DNA of 64,000 bases from Vigna angularis (GCF_016808095.1 NC_068980.1:2604001-2668000), one strand, 5' to 3'; shown: positions 49,296 to 63,963, counted from the first letter of the stretch. Translations and numbers: made by a program. Notes: generated by a model not told the origin, from the sequence alone.

Positions 49296-50631
49296 TTTTA
49301 ATTATGAAAAACACGAAACCAATAAGAAAACAATTTTATTATATCATTTTCAATAATTGTGAAGAAAACGACTGCTCTTATTTTTTATTCATTAAACTCG
49401 AAAGTGTCTTTATTTCTGTGATTTTGTTAATTATTACGTTGAAAAATAAACAAAGGGTTTTGCTATGCAAAACACCACGTCTCAATAAAAAAAGCAAGAA
49501 GACATCGTATTGTTTTTTAACATTATAAACCACGTTATACAAATATAAATTGACAAAAATTTCCGTAACTTATTTTGTTTAATTAATAATGTTTATTATT
49601 TATTGTGTAATATTTAATTAAAAATCTAATTTTACGATTTTAATTTTTAGATGCAAAGTAATGGTGCACGTTTTTTGTTTTTTTTTCTCCCAAGTTCATG
49701 TTCATATTCAAAATGCATTGTTGTGTTTATTTTGTTTCTAGTAAGATGTTTCAGAATCTTTATTTTTCTCAAATCTATATAGATGAAACAGTGAATCTAC
49801 TAAAAAATTGTATTCTTTTATAATATTTCTATTTTATTTCCTCGAACAAAAAAAATCTACTTCTTAATACTATTAATAAAAAAGAAAAAAAAATGCCGTT
49901 TAGATAAAAAGAATCTAGACAATATACTACTTTATAAAGTCAAAAGTTAAAGCAAAGATTTTGTAAAATTTAAAACTAAAATAAATAAAAAAAACTTATA
50001 ATGCGATGAAGATTTATTCGGCTAAAGTGTTATTTGGCCGACAAATTATTACAGAATAAATGTAAAAAATAAATAATGTATATTCATTGTGGAAGTTTAT
50101 TGATGTCGAAATTATTACACGGACTAGTACTATAAAAATAATCCGTAAAGTAAAATCATTTAATTAAAAATTTTAATTAAAATTTATAAAAACAGTCAAA
50201 TTTATTTATATTTGTCGTTTAACTTATCCATTTAAAAAATATGTTTTATTTATTATATATACAATTTGCTTAGTTATTTCTTACAGCTTTAGATGAAATG
50301 AACTTAAAAGGGATTAGAAATAGAATATATTAAGACCAATAAATAAACTTTGCATATTTATATAAAAGTTAAATGAATAATTAAAGATGAAATTTATTAT
50401 TAATTAATGTTTAAAAGAGTGATTAAATTTTTTAAAAATAAAGATATCGGTGAGATGCAAAATGGAAAATAGGAGGGCAAAAGTGTCATTTTGCGCGTAG
50501 CATGAGAAGTTCATCCCGTACAAATTCTATGTATAGTGGCCCAGTGGGTGAGGAGTTGCAGAAAATCTTAATTCCTTAAAAGGCAACTATTTTTTTTTTT
50601 CTCTTAATTTTTTTTCAAAAAAAAATAATAC

Positions 50632-50775
50632 CCTCTCTCTCTCATCCCTCTGCAGTTTCATTCAATTCCGCCTTCAATCAAAAACCCCTCTCTGCTTTCG
50701 CTCTCTTATCTCTCTCTTCCATTTCCTTCCTTCAATCTTACCACTATTTCTTTCACTTCTTTCTCTCTCTGGCTT
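50632..50775 (+). promoter_or_regulatory. Pyrimidine-rich leader/promoter tract of the SANT/DUF3755 gene
   Basis: CT-rich sequence with repeated CTCTCT and TTCC, about 170-300 bases upstream of the start codon. It is a typical plant core-promoter or 5' leader feature. No TATA box was picked out. Confidence 0.5.
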
Positions 50776-50938
50776 CGATTTTGATTTTGGGTTTTTTTCT
50801 TCCCCTTTTCGTTTGGGTCGATGGTGTTGGGCGTGTGACGGTAATTGGCGGGAAGTAAGCGTCAATTCCGATAGGCCATAGGTGGAAAGTTTGAAACTTG
50901 AGGCGTTTGAAGGAAAGGGGTTATCGTTTTTGTCTTCG

Positions 50939-53900
50939 ATGGCTAACCCATCTGGGAACCATCAAGAACACACGCACGTGTCGTCTTCTGCTCCAGAGAC
51001 TTCAGGTGCGGCTCTCGCCATGAAGCACAACCCTGGCATCTCCCTCGATTGGACCGCCGAAGAACAAGCCATTCTCGAAGATGGACTCTCCAAGTGAGTA
51101 TATTTTTTTTTTCTTTTGTTTGTGTTTGGTCTTTTGGGGTTGGGTTGTGTTTGATTTGAGTGTTTATTTTTTTGGTGGAGATTGGGGGTGTTTTTTGGTT
51201 TTTTACATGTGCAATTGCTAAATCTTATCTTTGTGGTTTTATGTGATTGGAAGTGGCTTTCTATGCCGAGCTGTGCTTTCTAGGCTATATCAAGTTCATA
51301 AACAAATCGAACTCATTTTCCTTTTATAAAACGAGTTGAATGAGCTAATTTCTTCCTTAGTTTAAACATTAGTTGAGTTTAATATTTTAGCATCAACTCT
51401 ACTATGTTCCACTTTGTAATTTTAATTAATGAAGATTTCATTTTTTTTATTATTCAGTCAAATTCATAAAATTAAGTACTGAATCAAAAATATTATTTGC
51501 TATTATAATTGCTGCTGCTACTACTACTGCTATTATTATTAATTATAACTAAAAAATTATGATAAGCTAACGAGTCTACTGTGAACTGAAAAGCTAAAGC
51601 TTGTTTGCAACGAGCCAAAATGCTAGCTGTCTCATGAATTCAGTAGACTGATTTCCAATTCGACTCATGGATAATCCTTTCCAGCTAAGTTTTCAGTTTG
51701 GGTCTAAGAGTAACCAATTTCGGATTTGGGTGGGTGTTCAGAGCTTTATTCATAAAATGTTTATATTGTATTTTTAATGTCATCATCTTGTAAATGCCTG
51801 CTTACTTCATTTACACAAAGAGTTACTAGAAAGTAGGACAATCCAAAACTGAATTGGGTCATATGTATCGGTGGAGATATCTTCTATAAATCGATCATTG
51901 ACTCGTGGTTGTGATGGCTATTTGAAATCATTACAACATAGGAAACTGACCTTTTGAAATTAATATTATTTTCAAAATCTTTATCAGTAGTGATATTAAA
52001 TTTATTGCTTAAATAAAACAGCTTGATTTTCTATGTACTTAGATTGCACGGTAAATTCCTTTTTGTTGTCGTACTATTTGATTCCTGTCTTTGGATGAGA
52101 AATTGTGTATTTATGAAGTTCTATATGGGTAGTTTTAGTTATTAAATTAATGAAGATTCCAAATATCTCCTCTTAGGTATGCCTCAGAATCCAACATAGT
52201 GCGCTATGCGAAGATTGCTCTACAGTTACAGCATAAAACAGTTCGTGATGTAGCACTGCGGGTCAGGTGGATGAATGTAAGTTAAATACTTGTTAGTTGC
52301 TGTCTTAAGTTGTTTATGACATTCTGAAAAACTATCTCCCCTAAGTTGATAAGGGTGCTGTTACATCAGGTATAAGCATATATCTATATGTATGTACATC
52401 AATCTCTTATCGGTTTGAATCATATATCTACAAAGTTGGAGGCTATCACCTTTTCATGATTCCTTTTTAGAAGATTGCCATAAAAGTGTTCAAGGGTCTA
52501 ATGAGGGTAGCTCATGCTTGTTCAAATTTCTTGTTTGATGGACACGTCAAAATCTATTCTTAGATATGTTGTTGCATGGTAGATATCAACTGCATATTGG
52601 AACTATACGTTTATTAATTTGATCGGGTTTTGGCCTGTTATGCTCTCCCTTGTGAGTTTTTCATGACCTGTTCTTCAGCTTAGATGAAAGATTCTTAATT
52701 AGGTTTATTGAATTACGTAAGATACCTGGTCAAATTCTTCAGGACTAACCGTAATTGTGCTTTGTAAAAGAAAAAAGTCAGTGATGACTGGATCTACCAT
52801 TAGCATGGTGTGAGATACTTTTTCTGATAAGTTCTTAAAGACTGATTGCTCCCCACCCTTTATATAATGCAAAAAGAAATAAAGAAGCTTACTGTTATTT
52901 TTGGGATTGCTTTATACTTAGTGTCTGTGATCACTTTTTATAATGACTTTTATTTTTCATTTTCATGCAGAAGAAAGAAAATAGCAAGAGAAGGAAGGAT
53001 GATCATAATTTAACTCGGAAAAGTAAAGATAAAAAGGTACTGCTTTCATTAATTGGATACTCTTATAATTATTGTATTAATTTTTAGATTGTTTTTGTGT
53101 TCCACTCTTGTGCATGCCTATAGAGATGCCTTTTTAAATGTCTTCTAATATATGAATATTGGTTGTGTTTAAACCTATCTATGTGGGTGAATATATCCAA
53201 TACTTGGTGCCTTTTGCTTGCTCATGCTGGGACCCTGGGACTCCTAATTTCAAGTTTCAAAATATACATATTTAAGTAAGAAATTTGTTTTTAATAACCT
53301 ATTTCCAGGGTAAATTCTCTTGATAGTCTTCATATTGGTTCATCCTTTTGTTATGTGGATCAAGAGCTGACGTCTGGACACGTGCTTCTGTAGACTGCTT
53401 ATGACTGTTGAGAAGACTGTAGATTGCTTTTGAAATTTGTAAAGCTTATAAACTTATCTAGAAGCTCCTTTTTCTCAGAAAGCTAAAGAAAACAAAAAGA
53501 AGCTTTGCTGCATGTCATGACACCAAAGTGATATATTCCACTTCTTTTTACAAAACATTGGTAGCTTCTATAAAAGTAATATCCCCTATTTTCTAAATCT
53601 GAATATCCAAAAGTATTTAAGCATTAGGTATTCTTGCACCTTCTATTGCCGGATTTCTAGAAGTTTCATTTCCAAGGAGAAAATGTTGCATGAATGTTTC
53701 ATATGGAATTTGAGTCTGCTTTCAGTATGTTCCTTTAAAACGTGTGATGATTGCTCCACCAATTGCATGATGATGGTTATTATTATTGTTTTAGTTTTGG
53801 GATAGACTGTTTATTGTATGTGTTAAATTTTCTAACCAGGAATAATGTTGAATGGGATTTTGTCCCCTCATTTCTTTTACTCTTCAAATTTGGTGATGAT

Positions 53901-55708
53901 TTAGCATCACCGAAGAAGTTTGAAATACTAGGAAAGTGGAACGAAAGAAAAGTAAAAAGGAAGAAAGCTAACTAAGTGTTATTGGATTTGTGAAATACTG
54001 GAAACACTAGGCTCTTTCTTTATTGTTATATTGATGTTCAATCGAACTTTAGATGCTTAGCGAGTTATATTTGCTTTCCAGGAAAGGGTTTCTGATCCTG
54101 CAGTAAAGTCATCTAACTTTGCTGCTCGGTCCAATGTCTCTCCTTATGCTCCACCAATGATTACAATGGACAACGATGATGGCATCTCTTATACAGGTTC
54201 AGTAACTTAGCCTAATACCTTGTGAATTTTTTCATAAATTTGGATGTGATTTACACCATGCAAAGATAACAATGCAGGCTTCTGTGTCTCAATGTCTTAC
54301 AGGCACTTCTTTCGCCTTTGAAAAATTTAGTGTACTCGCTTTATTTTTTTAAACGTTCGAACTTCTGTTTTTGAATTTGGAGTTCTTTTTTTTTTTTTTT
54401 GCAGCAATTGGTGGTCCCACCGGTGACCTATTAGAGCAAAACGCACAGGCCTTGAATCAAATCTCCACAAATCTTTCTGCTTTCCAGGTGAGCTGACAAC
54501 AATTTTAATTGATTTTCCCTATTTTGTGTGGACGAAACCGCTTGACCATACATTGAATTTCTGAGTCAGACTTCTTATGAATGCTTTTGTATTCGCTGTG
54601 TGGCTGTGGGTGTTAAGCATTTTATTTTTTCCTAGTTCTCTTTTGACATATTTTCTCTGCACACCCATCTTTTAAATTCATTGCAATTTGGTCTTTCAAT
54701 TCATTTTTGTGTTTTCTTGTCTTCGTCAAGAATTCTCAGATCTAGGATGTTGTCGGAGGCACTGGAAGCCATATTTGAGGTTTTGGTTTGTCTAGTAATG
54801 CGAGAAACCTGTGCTCAGGTTATAATAGAATAGAATTACAGTCCAGACGCGGGTTTCTTCAATTATAACTTGAAGGGCAATAAAACAAAGGGAAAATAGA
54901 TATGAACAATTATATTCTTTAGTTATTTTTCTAATTTTATAACAATCAGTATATATTTTCTTCAAGTATTTATCACACAAATGGATAACTGAAGCAAACA
55001 TTAATAGCATGCCTTAATTCTGGAGGCAATATCACAGGATTAAGTTAAAATTCCAAATACAGAGAATGAAGTATTAATATCCTATATTAGCAGAGAGTGA
55101 TAACAACATTTCTATGCTTTATGTAATAAGGGCAGTTTACGTAAATGCAAGTAATTGTACCCTGAGTATGTTTGTTTGAATATACTTGCCGAAAATTTCT
55201 CTTATGTGTTTTTGTTTTGTTTAATATCTTGTGTTAATTTAATCAACAATCTGGCATGATTGTATGTTCTAGTTTATTGTTGTTGGTAATCGGTTCCATT
55301 CTGAGGGGTATTATTTGTGGTTTTAAAGCTAACATGTTGGTGATTTTTGTTTCCAGGTACAGGAGAACATCAATCTTTTCTGCCAAACTAGGGACAACAT
55401 CCTTAAAATTGTGAACGAGTGAGTTGTATTTTTTTTGTTCGTTTCTATGTTTATTCTGTTTGTAAGTGCTATATTTGTTTCTCTTTTTATATTTATATTG
55501 CGGTCTATGAATGCTAGCCTGTCCTTTCCTATTTGAGTAGAAAGAATTTATAATCCAAGGTTGGCATTTTAATGAAAAGATTTGTGTTTTCAGGTTAAAT
55601 GATTCACCAGAGGTGATGAAGCAAATGCCACCTCTTCCTGTGAAAGTGAATGAAGAGCTAGCGAATTCCATACTTCCAAGAACAGCTCTCCCTCCACAAT
55701 CATCATAA
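50939..55708 (+). CDS. SANT/Myb-like nuclear protein with DUF3755-type C-terminus
   Basis: Seven exons: 50939-51093, 52177-52276, 52971-53036, 54082-54196, 54405-54487, 55357-55418, 55594-55708. All are GT-AG and close in frame to 231 aa. Residues about 37-87 form a SANT/Myb-like helix bundle (LDWTAEEQAILEDGLSKYA, then YAKIALQLQHKTVRDVALRV, RWM). Residues 86-107, wholly from exon 3, are a lysine/arginine-rich block that looks like a nuclear localisation signal. The C-terminal half (about 148-222) is helical and conserved (LLEQNAQALNQISTNLSAFQ, ENINLFCQTRDNILKIVNEL, MPPLPVKVNEELANSILP), matching what I recall as DUF3755 (At3g07565). Molecular function is unknown; a chromatin-related role is suggested only by the SANT fold. 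The chosen ATG at 50939 is the first in frame; upstream in-frame codons lack an ATG. Confidence 0.88.
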
Positions 55709-55749
55709 ACATTCATTGCCTCTTCTTCATGCATATTTCTGCCTGCACT

Positions 55750-58700
55750 TGGTCAGGACAATAACTTCCAAACGCCAATCAACTTCACCCAAAATTTACT
55801 TTTGGAAAAAAGAAAGCAAGAATGAATAATTGTTGATAATCATCAAGTTGAATTAATTTCAAAATAATTTTTATTTTATTTTTCTGATGTTGCTTTCCCT
55901 GCTTTTTGTTTCCCTTGTTGGCCTAACTTAGTTGTACTATAGGAATTATTATTTAGTATTCTTGGTATTAATTGAGTTAAATTTAGGCAATTAGGTCAAT
56001 AAGTTGTGGTATAATTTTATTTATCGTTCGTTATTTATGTGGGTACATTTCATTATGCATATATTTCATTATAATTCTTGTTATAATGATCTTATGAGAG
56101 TCGTTTATGAAATTAATAAATATAGGATTGTCTTTTATACTCTTGCCTCCTTTGTACTATTAAATGGTAAACATTTTTGAGCAGTGTCTTTCACATTTTG
56201 GATACGTGAAGGGTGTGAAATGCAAGTGTCGTTTTCTGATGTTAAAATTAATACGTGGGGACATGGCAGAAACTTGAATTCTGCAGTCAAATGCGTATTG
56301 TCAGCTACTTTCTGTCATCTTTCCGGAATCACCACCCACATTTATTCTTCCTCACTTCAATCTCTTTTTATATATGCTTTAGGGGGTTTCTTTCTGCCAC
56401 CCCCCGGTTTCCTTCTCCACCTCCATGGGGTGCAAAATAGACAAAATTAATCATGCACATTCTTCCTATTCTCTCGTTTTCTCTTCTACTACATAATTTA
56501 TAATTTTCTTAATTATAGAATCTGAATATATTTTTGGGAAGAGTATTTATTTTTTCATAAAATGATTTTTGAATTGTATAATTTAAAATATTTTTATTGA
56601 TTTCAGAGCTACTCCTACATTGGACAATATGAAAGTTTACTAAGTCGTGCAATTTAGAGGTTACTTTTTTTTTAATGGAAAAATTGACTTCTAAATTAAA
56701 TAATGCATAATAGGTTTGGAATATGAAGTATACATTATTCTTTTCTAAAAAAGTTGGCTTTTGGATAGGAAAAAAAATGACTTCTGGATTATGCAATTTA
56801 GTGCTTATTCCAGATTTTAAAGCCCATATTAGAATGCACGGACTTCCTTATAATAAGAGTAAAATAGTAATTTTATGGGGATCAAGGAATAAAGTATGGG
56901 GTGTGAAGAGAATATCCTGCTTTTAGTTTTCGTTGTTTTGTATATTTGCTTCTTGCACCCACCCTTCCTTGTCAATACCGTTGGGTTCCATACTACACAT
57001 TGGAAGGAAGTCTGCCAAGTCCAAATCATACACAATTTTATTTAGTCACATTTATTCAACTATTTTATATTATATTAGAAACGTTTTGTAAATTAAGCCA
57101 GATTAAAAAAATTATAAATTAAATGAAATTATATTATTTTTTTATCTGTTTGACAATAAATTTAAATTTAGTATGGTTTGTAAAATAATAGTTGTATTTA
57201 TAAAACTTAAAATATATATCATTTTTCAAACATGTTAATGTATTTTGATCTATCTACTAAATTTTTATATTGAAATTAAAAATTAATAATATGATTAAAA
57301 AATTTTAAATATATACAATGTTTTTATTATTCTTTTTATAAAAGTCGAACAAAATAAGCTGTTAGTTTAATACAGAATTATATCAGATTGAAAAATTATA
57401 TATTGTTAAGAAAGTGTACTACCACCCATATAAGTTTTTAAATAATTCATTAGGTTAGATTGAGTCGGAACAATATTCTTCAATCAAATCAAATTATTTT
57501 AAATTTTTATTATATAAAACCTCTAACAGTTGACAAGAAATCCACTTGGCTTAAAAATATACTTGGGTTATTAATATTTTTACAAAGTTGAGATTTTTGT
57601 ATATTTTGAATTATATTTATTTATATATATTGTAAATTTATTTTAGGTTTAATAGCTTTTTTTTTTCAGTTTTATTACATAATATCAATTTAGTTTTTCA
57701 AGTGTTTGAAATGTGTCTTCAATTATTAATAAAAAGATATTATTAACATAAAATTTAATAATTAAGAATCATTTTAAATACTTTTAATATGAGAAACTGA
57801 ATTGATATTATCCAGAAGAAAAAATAGGCTATTAAACATTTATTTTATTGTTACTTGAAATGATTTGTCTCGGTAAATTCCTCTCCCTTCCCCCAAAAAA
57901 AGTGTTCAAATTCTTATTTTAATTTTATATAAATACTTTTATACTAAACAAATAAATCTTGAAGTCCTACATAACGTCATTATTTAAAAAATGTCCTTAT
58001 AAATAAACCTACATCCTATCTTCATATTATTATTTATTTTTTATTTAATGTTACATTAGCAAATATAGTAATAGAAAACTATTACTCACTGTATTGAACT
58101 TATTTAATTGTGAGATATTTAAAGGTATATTTGAATTGAATGTCCTTATCAAATTATTTATTTGGATTTCTTTTCTTTATTTTCACATGTTGTTTCAATG
58201 TTTTTATTTAAAATTTGTTTAGATAACACTTTTGCAATCAACATTGTTTTATTTGAAACTTGATATTTTGTTATATTTTTATTTTTAAAAGAATTTTTGG
58301 AAGATAAAAGGTGTATTTAAACTATCTTTAATCTAATTCACTTTATATTTGAGTTTGTTTTGATACACTTAATAATCTTACGTCACTCAACAGAAACAAC
58401 GACAATAAAATAGATTGGTAGAGTTTTATTATCTTATATTCATTATTAAGATAAAAATTCATCCACATAATCATATCCAATGGGTATAAGATTTTTGTTT
58501 CATCTCCATTTTCATCGAATAACGATATAAGTTGATTTGATGAAAGTATAGGATTGAATTGAAATGTGTGAAGGAAGGAAGAACATAACAAGAAGAACAA
58601 CGAAGGAGAAAAAGTAAATTGTTGGATTAAGCTTTATTGATAGATTTATTGACAGACAAATTTATCAATAATTTTTTTTAAATTATTAACGAATTTTATG

Positions 58701-61700
58701 TATGTAATTATTGAAATTTTCTTTATTAATAATTGAAATTTGTATTATAAATAGATTTATTAAAAAAAATTTGTCGATATTTAAAATTTTAAAATCCATT
58801 AATAAAATCCATCCACAATTTAAATTTATCAATAAATTTATTTATGTTGATAAAATCTTGTTGATAGTTTTAATAAAAAATTTTATAATAAACTTTTATA
58901 TTATTTAGTAAATAAATGAATTATGTGATTGAACACTTGACATTGAGAGTCAAATTTTTATATATAAAAAATAATAAATAATAAATAAAAATATTAAAGA
59001 ATAAAATTCCAAAAATATGGGTCTTAAAATTTATTTTATTGATATAAAATTTGAGAAACACAAAAGAAAAAAAATATAATAAAAATTGTGATAAAAGAAA
59101 AAATACCTTTGAATTATGTATATATATTTTTGAATAATAAATCAAGCAATTAAAAAAAACAAATATACAAATATATAAATATTAATAATTTAAGATAAAG
59201 ACAAAATATATATTAATAAAAATATGAAGATCAAAATAAGATAAATATGTGTCTGTTCATCTTTATCTTCGTACTCAATTAAAAAAAATAAATTTTATCT
59301 ATTGTATCCCTCCCGTTAAAGCATAATATTTACATTTCATAATAAAACACACCATTATAACAATAATAAAAAAGTGTAAATATAATTTTCTCAAAAACTG
59401 AGTTATTATTGTAATATATTATAAATTTAAAATTTAAAACTGAACACGATTTCTCAATTTACAAAAACCCATAAAAAGTTAAAACCTTCAGTTTCCATGG
59501 AGTTTGATTTCCATTCTAAAAACGGAATTAAAACATTATTTTTCATCTGTTTCGTTATCGTCCATAATCAATCAGACAAAACAAAACAAAAAGGTTAGTA
59601 GCAAGTTTCTTAGTGTTTAAGAATGGAACTAGAAATACAAGAACAGAGAGAGATGTGGAAATCACTTTGATTGATTCTTTGTTTAAAATTAAAATTTATC
59701 TTTCATAGTTGCATAAACCATCTTCCACTTTGCCACAGCTCAAATATAAAAACAAAGAAAAAACACAATAAGGGTCCAAACCAAACACAGCCTCCACAAT
59801 TGCAGAAATAATTTAAAATAAATAATAAAAAATAAATAATAATAATAATATAAATAATCGATCACACTCACACAACACACCTTGAGTTGAAGTGTTGAGG
59901 TTGTCCATCTTAGATTCTTTCACTTTTCCTAGATTTCGGTCCGGTTTACCAATCAAAAGTACTGTCCACGTCACCATTGGTGTCTGTTTCATACTTTTTT
60001 TTTTTCATTTTTTAATTTGTTGAATGAATAGTCATAGTTTATATTCAGAGAAGCTTTATATATAGAAATTATAATAAGTTTTTTTGTTGCCTTTTTTGAC
60101 CCTTGATCATGGAGGGAGCCAAAACAGTGCCCTTTATTAGGGAGGTTTTTTCTTCAATACAAATAAATGCTGCCCTTTCAGTTTGAATTTTTCTCCATGG
60201 CTTTTAATTCTTGACTTTTAATTTCAATACTTTTTAAACCTTCTTGACCCTTTTAAAAGGCAAAAATATTTTAATTTTGGGTGATAATTTAAAAGTGTAA
60301 ATAATAGTCTCCAACAAATATTAATATATTTCAATTTTAGTATAATATAAGAAAAAATATTAGTATAATAATTTTAACTTTGTTTGAACTATGTTAATAA
60401 TTAATGTAAATACCTGCGTTTCATCTTTAATACTTGTCACACGTATTTATTAAATGAAGAAATAAATTTAAGATAAAAGTAGAACTATTAAAGATATTTT
60501 AAATTTATTAAGAGCTCTAATTGAATACTATTAAACTTAATGTGTGTGTGTGTCACCAAATAAATGCATAATTGTTTTAAATATTAGCAATATTTAAATA
60601 AAAGTAACGAAATTAAAATAATTTTTTTAATAAGATTGTAATTTTTATTTTATTAAAATTACACATTTCAATATTTATTTCATTAAATTAAAAATAAAGT
60701 ATATCAATATTTATTATACTAAATTAATTATTTATCTTAGACACAAACTACTAATTTTAAGAATCCTATGTAACAATCGTATTTGATTTTAGGGATTTGT
60801 GTTTACTTCCCGGATCCTAACGCAGAAAGTTTGGTATATTACATACGGTTTTGGTTAATAAAAAAATAAAAATTAATTAAAGACTTTAATTAGTTTTATC
60901 ATGGGTGTAAATATGTATATACGGTTAATAAATTAAAGCCACGTCTAGTTTATATTGTCCGCTTTGGACCAACTCTCGAATTTGTTTTTGGTACTATTCC
61001 AAAAGGTCTCTTATTAATGGAATATATTATATGTATATAAACTCATGTTCATTTCTTATTTTATCCGATATGAAATTTTGTTTGTACACAACATACTTAA
61101 CATCTTATGGTATTTTCAATGAAAAGTTACATCGTTTAATTTTCTAACTTTTTCCTTAAAGTAACCTTTAACATACAAAGTGGTATACTTACCTATTCAA
61201 CTTAGTGATTAAAAAAAGTAATCTCTAGTTAATAAATTTATTTTGAAAAAAACATTATACTTTAACATATATAAATTTTTTACATTCATCTTATATTATT
61301 CTCTTTTACTTTATTTTCTCTTAAAAAATACAAAAATTCATTCATTTAATTTTTGTATTACTTATTGTATTATCAAATAAATGTAAGAGTTTATCACTCT
61401 TTTCTACTTTATTCAAAATTTCACTTATTAAAATAGACTTCTTAATAATTTTTCATAACAATTTTTTTGACAATATTCGTTTAAATTTATTTTCAAAATA
61501 ATATTTGAAACAGATTAAACACTGGTTATAGTGTTGTAAAAAAATTATAAAAAAAAATTGTTAGAAAAACATTTTTCTTAAAAAAAAACAGTTAAAAAGA
61601 AGAAGAAGAAAAGCGCGTGTGCAATGGTGATATCAAGTGGCATGGTACCTTGACCAGAAAGTCGTGGCTTTTCCATCTTTTGACTTTATGTGGGAAAACA

Positions 61701-62850
61701 AATAGAAAACAAGGTTTGGGTCGAAACGCATTTTTTCAGCTTCGTAGTTTAGACAAACTACAGTATCATTTGGTATTACCATGTCACATATTTTCAATGC
61801 TTAATTTGAAGTAGTTGTCTGTCAGGTCAGAGGTGGATTAGGTACAAAATTTTGACGCTAAAACTTGTCACTTTCTTCAACTGTAGGGAAGTGTTTGACA
61901 CGATTTTCTTCACCCTTCTGAATTCACTAACCCATTTTAATGATAATTACAGAAAAAAGTTCTCCAATCTTATCAGTTATTGTTTTACTTTATTCTTTGA
62001 TTTTTTTATTGAGGAAATTGCTTATTAGGTAATTACTTTTAGAAAAATAATTCTTTTATACATGATCGATGAAGATACCACGAAAAAGTTAACGTGTAAG
62101 CTGAAAACTTTAAAAGGGGTGAAAAGAATGATCCATTTGATCCATAAACAATTTGGCTAAAGAAACCAACCCTTCCACGCTCTTATTTTGTTTTTTTTTT
62201 GTGTTGAGTATTAGTTAAAGAGAGACATCAAAGATCTCATAGTGTTTCTGTTGATGTTGGATTTGGCTTGTTGCTCCTTTTGAATACCATTTGACTATTC
62301 TGAATTCTTTTCATACTTATATATATATATATACACACACACAAGCACTTCTCTGCACCCAAATGTGGCTATTCGAGCAGAAGCTGTTTGTGTTAGAGAA
62401 GATTGAGAAGGAAGATTATATGCACTTTTCATGTGCGATGTGCAGTTCTGCCGATAAAAGGATTAGGCAGTGAAACTTCTTGCAGGGTCTTGGAGAGAAT
62501 TTGCTGCACCTTTTGTAGCTCAGATTATCGAGTAAGTTATTTGGAAATGATCACATGCTCTTCCACAGTCAAAATGTTCTTTCCTTGTACCCAACTCATT
62601 CTGTGTCAAAGGAAAACTTTAAAAGGTTCTTAGCAATTACACCACAGAAAACTGCTACAAGTTCACTTCACGTGAAGGATATTGCTTCTTCTGTGTATCT
62701 AACATGCATATACATATATTATTACATCATGAACCGTTTTTAGATACTACTTTCCTCTACCTTGGTTGATTCCGTATGTTTTATTTCTGGTTCAGTTACA
62801 GAAAAAATGCACAGACTGAATTTAAGGAGAATATGTGAACATTTCTTGGT
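55750..62850. other. Intergenic region, AT-rich, with one MITE
   Basis: The first ~250 bases would be the SANT gene's 3' untranslated region. The rest is strongly AT-rich; apart from the MITE at 57646-57837 nothing firm is seen. Repeated ATTGATAGATTTATTGAC-like motifs at about 58630-58870 may be decayed transposon. From about 62300, after a short AT/AC microsatellite, the sequence is less AT-rich and probably includes a non-coding first exon and leader intron of the last gene. Confidence 0.45.
57646..57837. mobile_element. MITE with Mutator-like features (~192 bp)
   Basis: The element folds on itself: about 85 bases at each end are imperfect inverted repeats (GGTTTAATAGC on the left, GCTATTAAAC on the right, and inside, AATATCAATTTAGTTTTTCA against an inverse of AATATCAATTCAGTTTCTCA). 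It is flanked by ATTTATTTTA at 57636-57645 and 57838-57847, a direct repeat of 9-10 bases. The repeat length fits a Mutator-type insertion. Its GGTTTAAT terminus is shared with the larger MULE at 20828-22636. Confidence 0.78.
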
Positions 62851-62871
62851 TCTTGATTTGGCAGGTTAAAG

Positions 62872-63963
62872 ATGGTCAAAATTAACAGCACCAGCACCCT
62901 GGTATCTGTTATAGTTGTTGTAGCCTTGATTTTCCCAGAAGTAGCATCACAAGCCCTCTCACCAAGTGATTCTGTTGCAGGTAACATTTGGTTTCATCAT
63001 AGATTCAATATATTGCTTCAGATTTTTTCAAATTGCCATGCACTTAGGGGTATTCGAGCATATGTTGATCTGAAAAAGATTAGGGATGTATGATGTATGA
63101 ACTTGTTTATGTTAATCATATGACTGAAAAATCAGTTCCTTGTCAAATCTCATGAATTGCCTAATTGGGTAAGAATTAAATAACGTACACGACTGATTAA
63201 CGTATGGTGGAAAGCAACAACCGTAAATTGAGGGCATACATTTTAGGGAAAAATCAAATGGAAATCAGTCTCTGTGATACGTACGAATATGATATCCATT
63301 AACGTTTTGCACCATTTATTATGTTGTCCTTCAAGCATTAAAAAGCTATTAACAACGTAATTTTAAATAATCTATTATCTAGTATAGAATAAACGTAAAG
63401 AATTTGATGGTCCAAAGTGAACGATTATGGTGATCTTGCAGAACATGATATTTAATTTTGTATAGACCAAATTAAGTGACTGATACATATATGGTACAGA
63501 TTCCACTTGTTTCAAATTTTTGCTATTAGCTGTGTCAGTGACAATAAGAATTATTATGTTTACGCTTGATGCAGATAATGTGTCAGATACCATTAGACAA
63601 TCGGATAATACCATCAGAGTGGACCCTTTAGATCACTTCGAAAAATACAGAGGAGGGTTTAACATCACCAACAAGCACTATTGGAGTGTAAATCTCTCAC
63701 CCTTTTTTCATGAATGTGATTTGTAGCATCAAAGATGTTGTTAACACGTCCTTAACAATTTTGCAGTCGGTGATCTTCACTGGAGTATATGGATATGCAA
63801 TTGGGGTGCTCTTCCTTTTGTGTGGAATTGTGTATGGAAGCATTTTGGCAATAACATTGGTTTGCCAAAGAAATGACAGAAGGGTTAAGAAAGTCTTTCC
63901 TTGTAATTACAAGAGTTGTGATCTTTCAATTCCTTTGGCTATATTACTCACTACTTTTGCTAT
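62872..63963 (+). CDS. Plant multi-pass membrane protein (At1g71110/At2g12400-like), 5' part only
   Basis: Three exons fall in the window: 62872-62980, 63575-63687, 63767-63963 (donor GTAAGT at the end). The gene then leaves the window. The start is the ATG at 62872, just after an acceptor (TTTGGCAG), so a non-coding exon lies upstream. The first exon encodes a signal peptide (LVSVIVVVALIFPEVASQA). The second carries a family hallmark: DNTIRVDPLDHFEKYRGGFN followed by ITNKHYW. The third has two hydrophobic segments, GYAIGVLFLLCGIVYGSILA and LAILLTTFAM (continuing), separated by a basic, cysteine-containing loop. I recall this as an uncharacterised plant family of plasma-membrane-type proteins; no biochemical function is known to me. 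Confidence 0.8.

Larger units (their letters stand above)
44900..50600. other. Intergenic region, mostly AT-rich
   Basis: From 44900 to 45950 the base composition is mixed and no gene could be built; short frames at 45146-45376 (plus) and 45685-45873 (minus) have no recognisable content. From 46000 to 50500 it is strongly AT-rich. Two long AT microsatellites are listed separately. From about 50630 a CT-rich stretch marks the leader of the next gene. Confidence 0.5.

Noticed and set aside
58600..58900. Repeated GATAGATTTATTGACAGAC-like motifs
   Set aside because: No termini or target duplication; too AT-rich to separate from chance.
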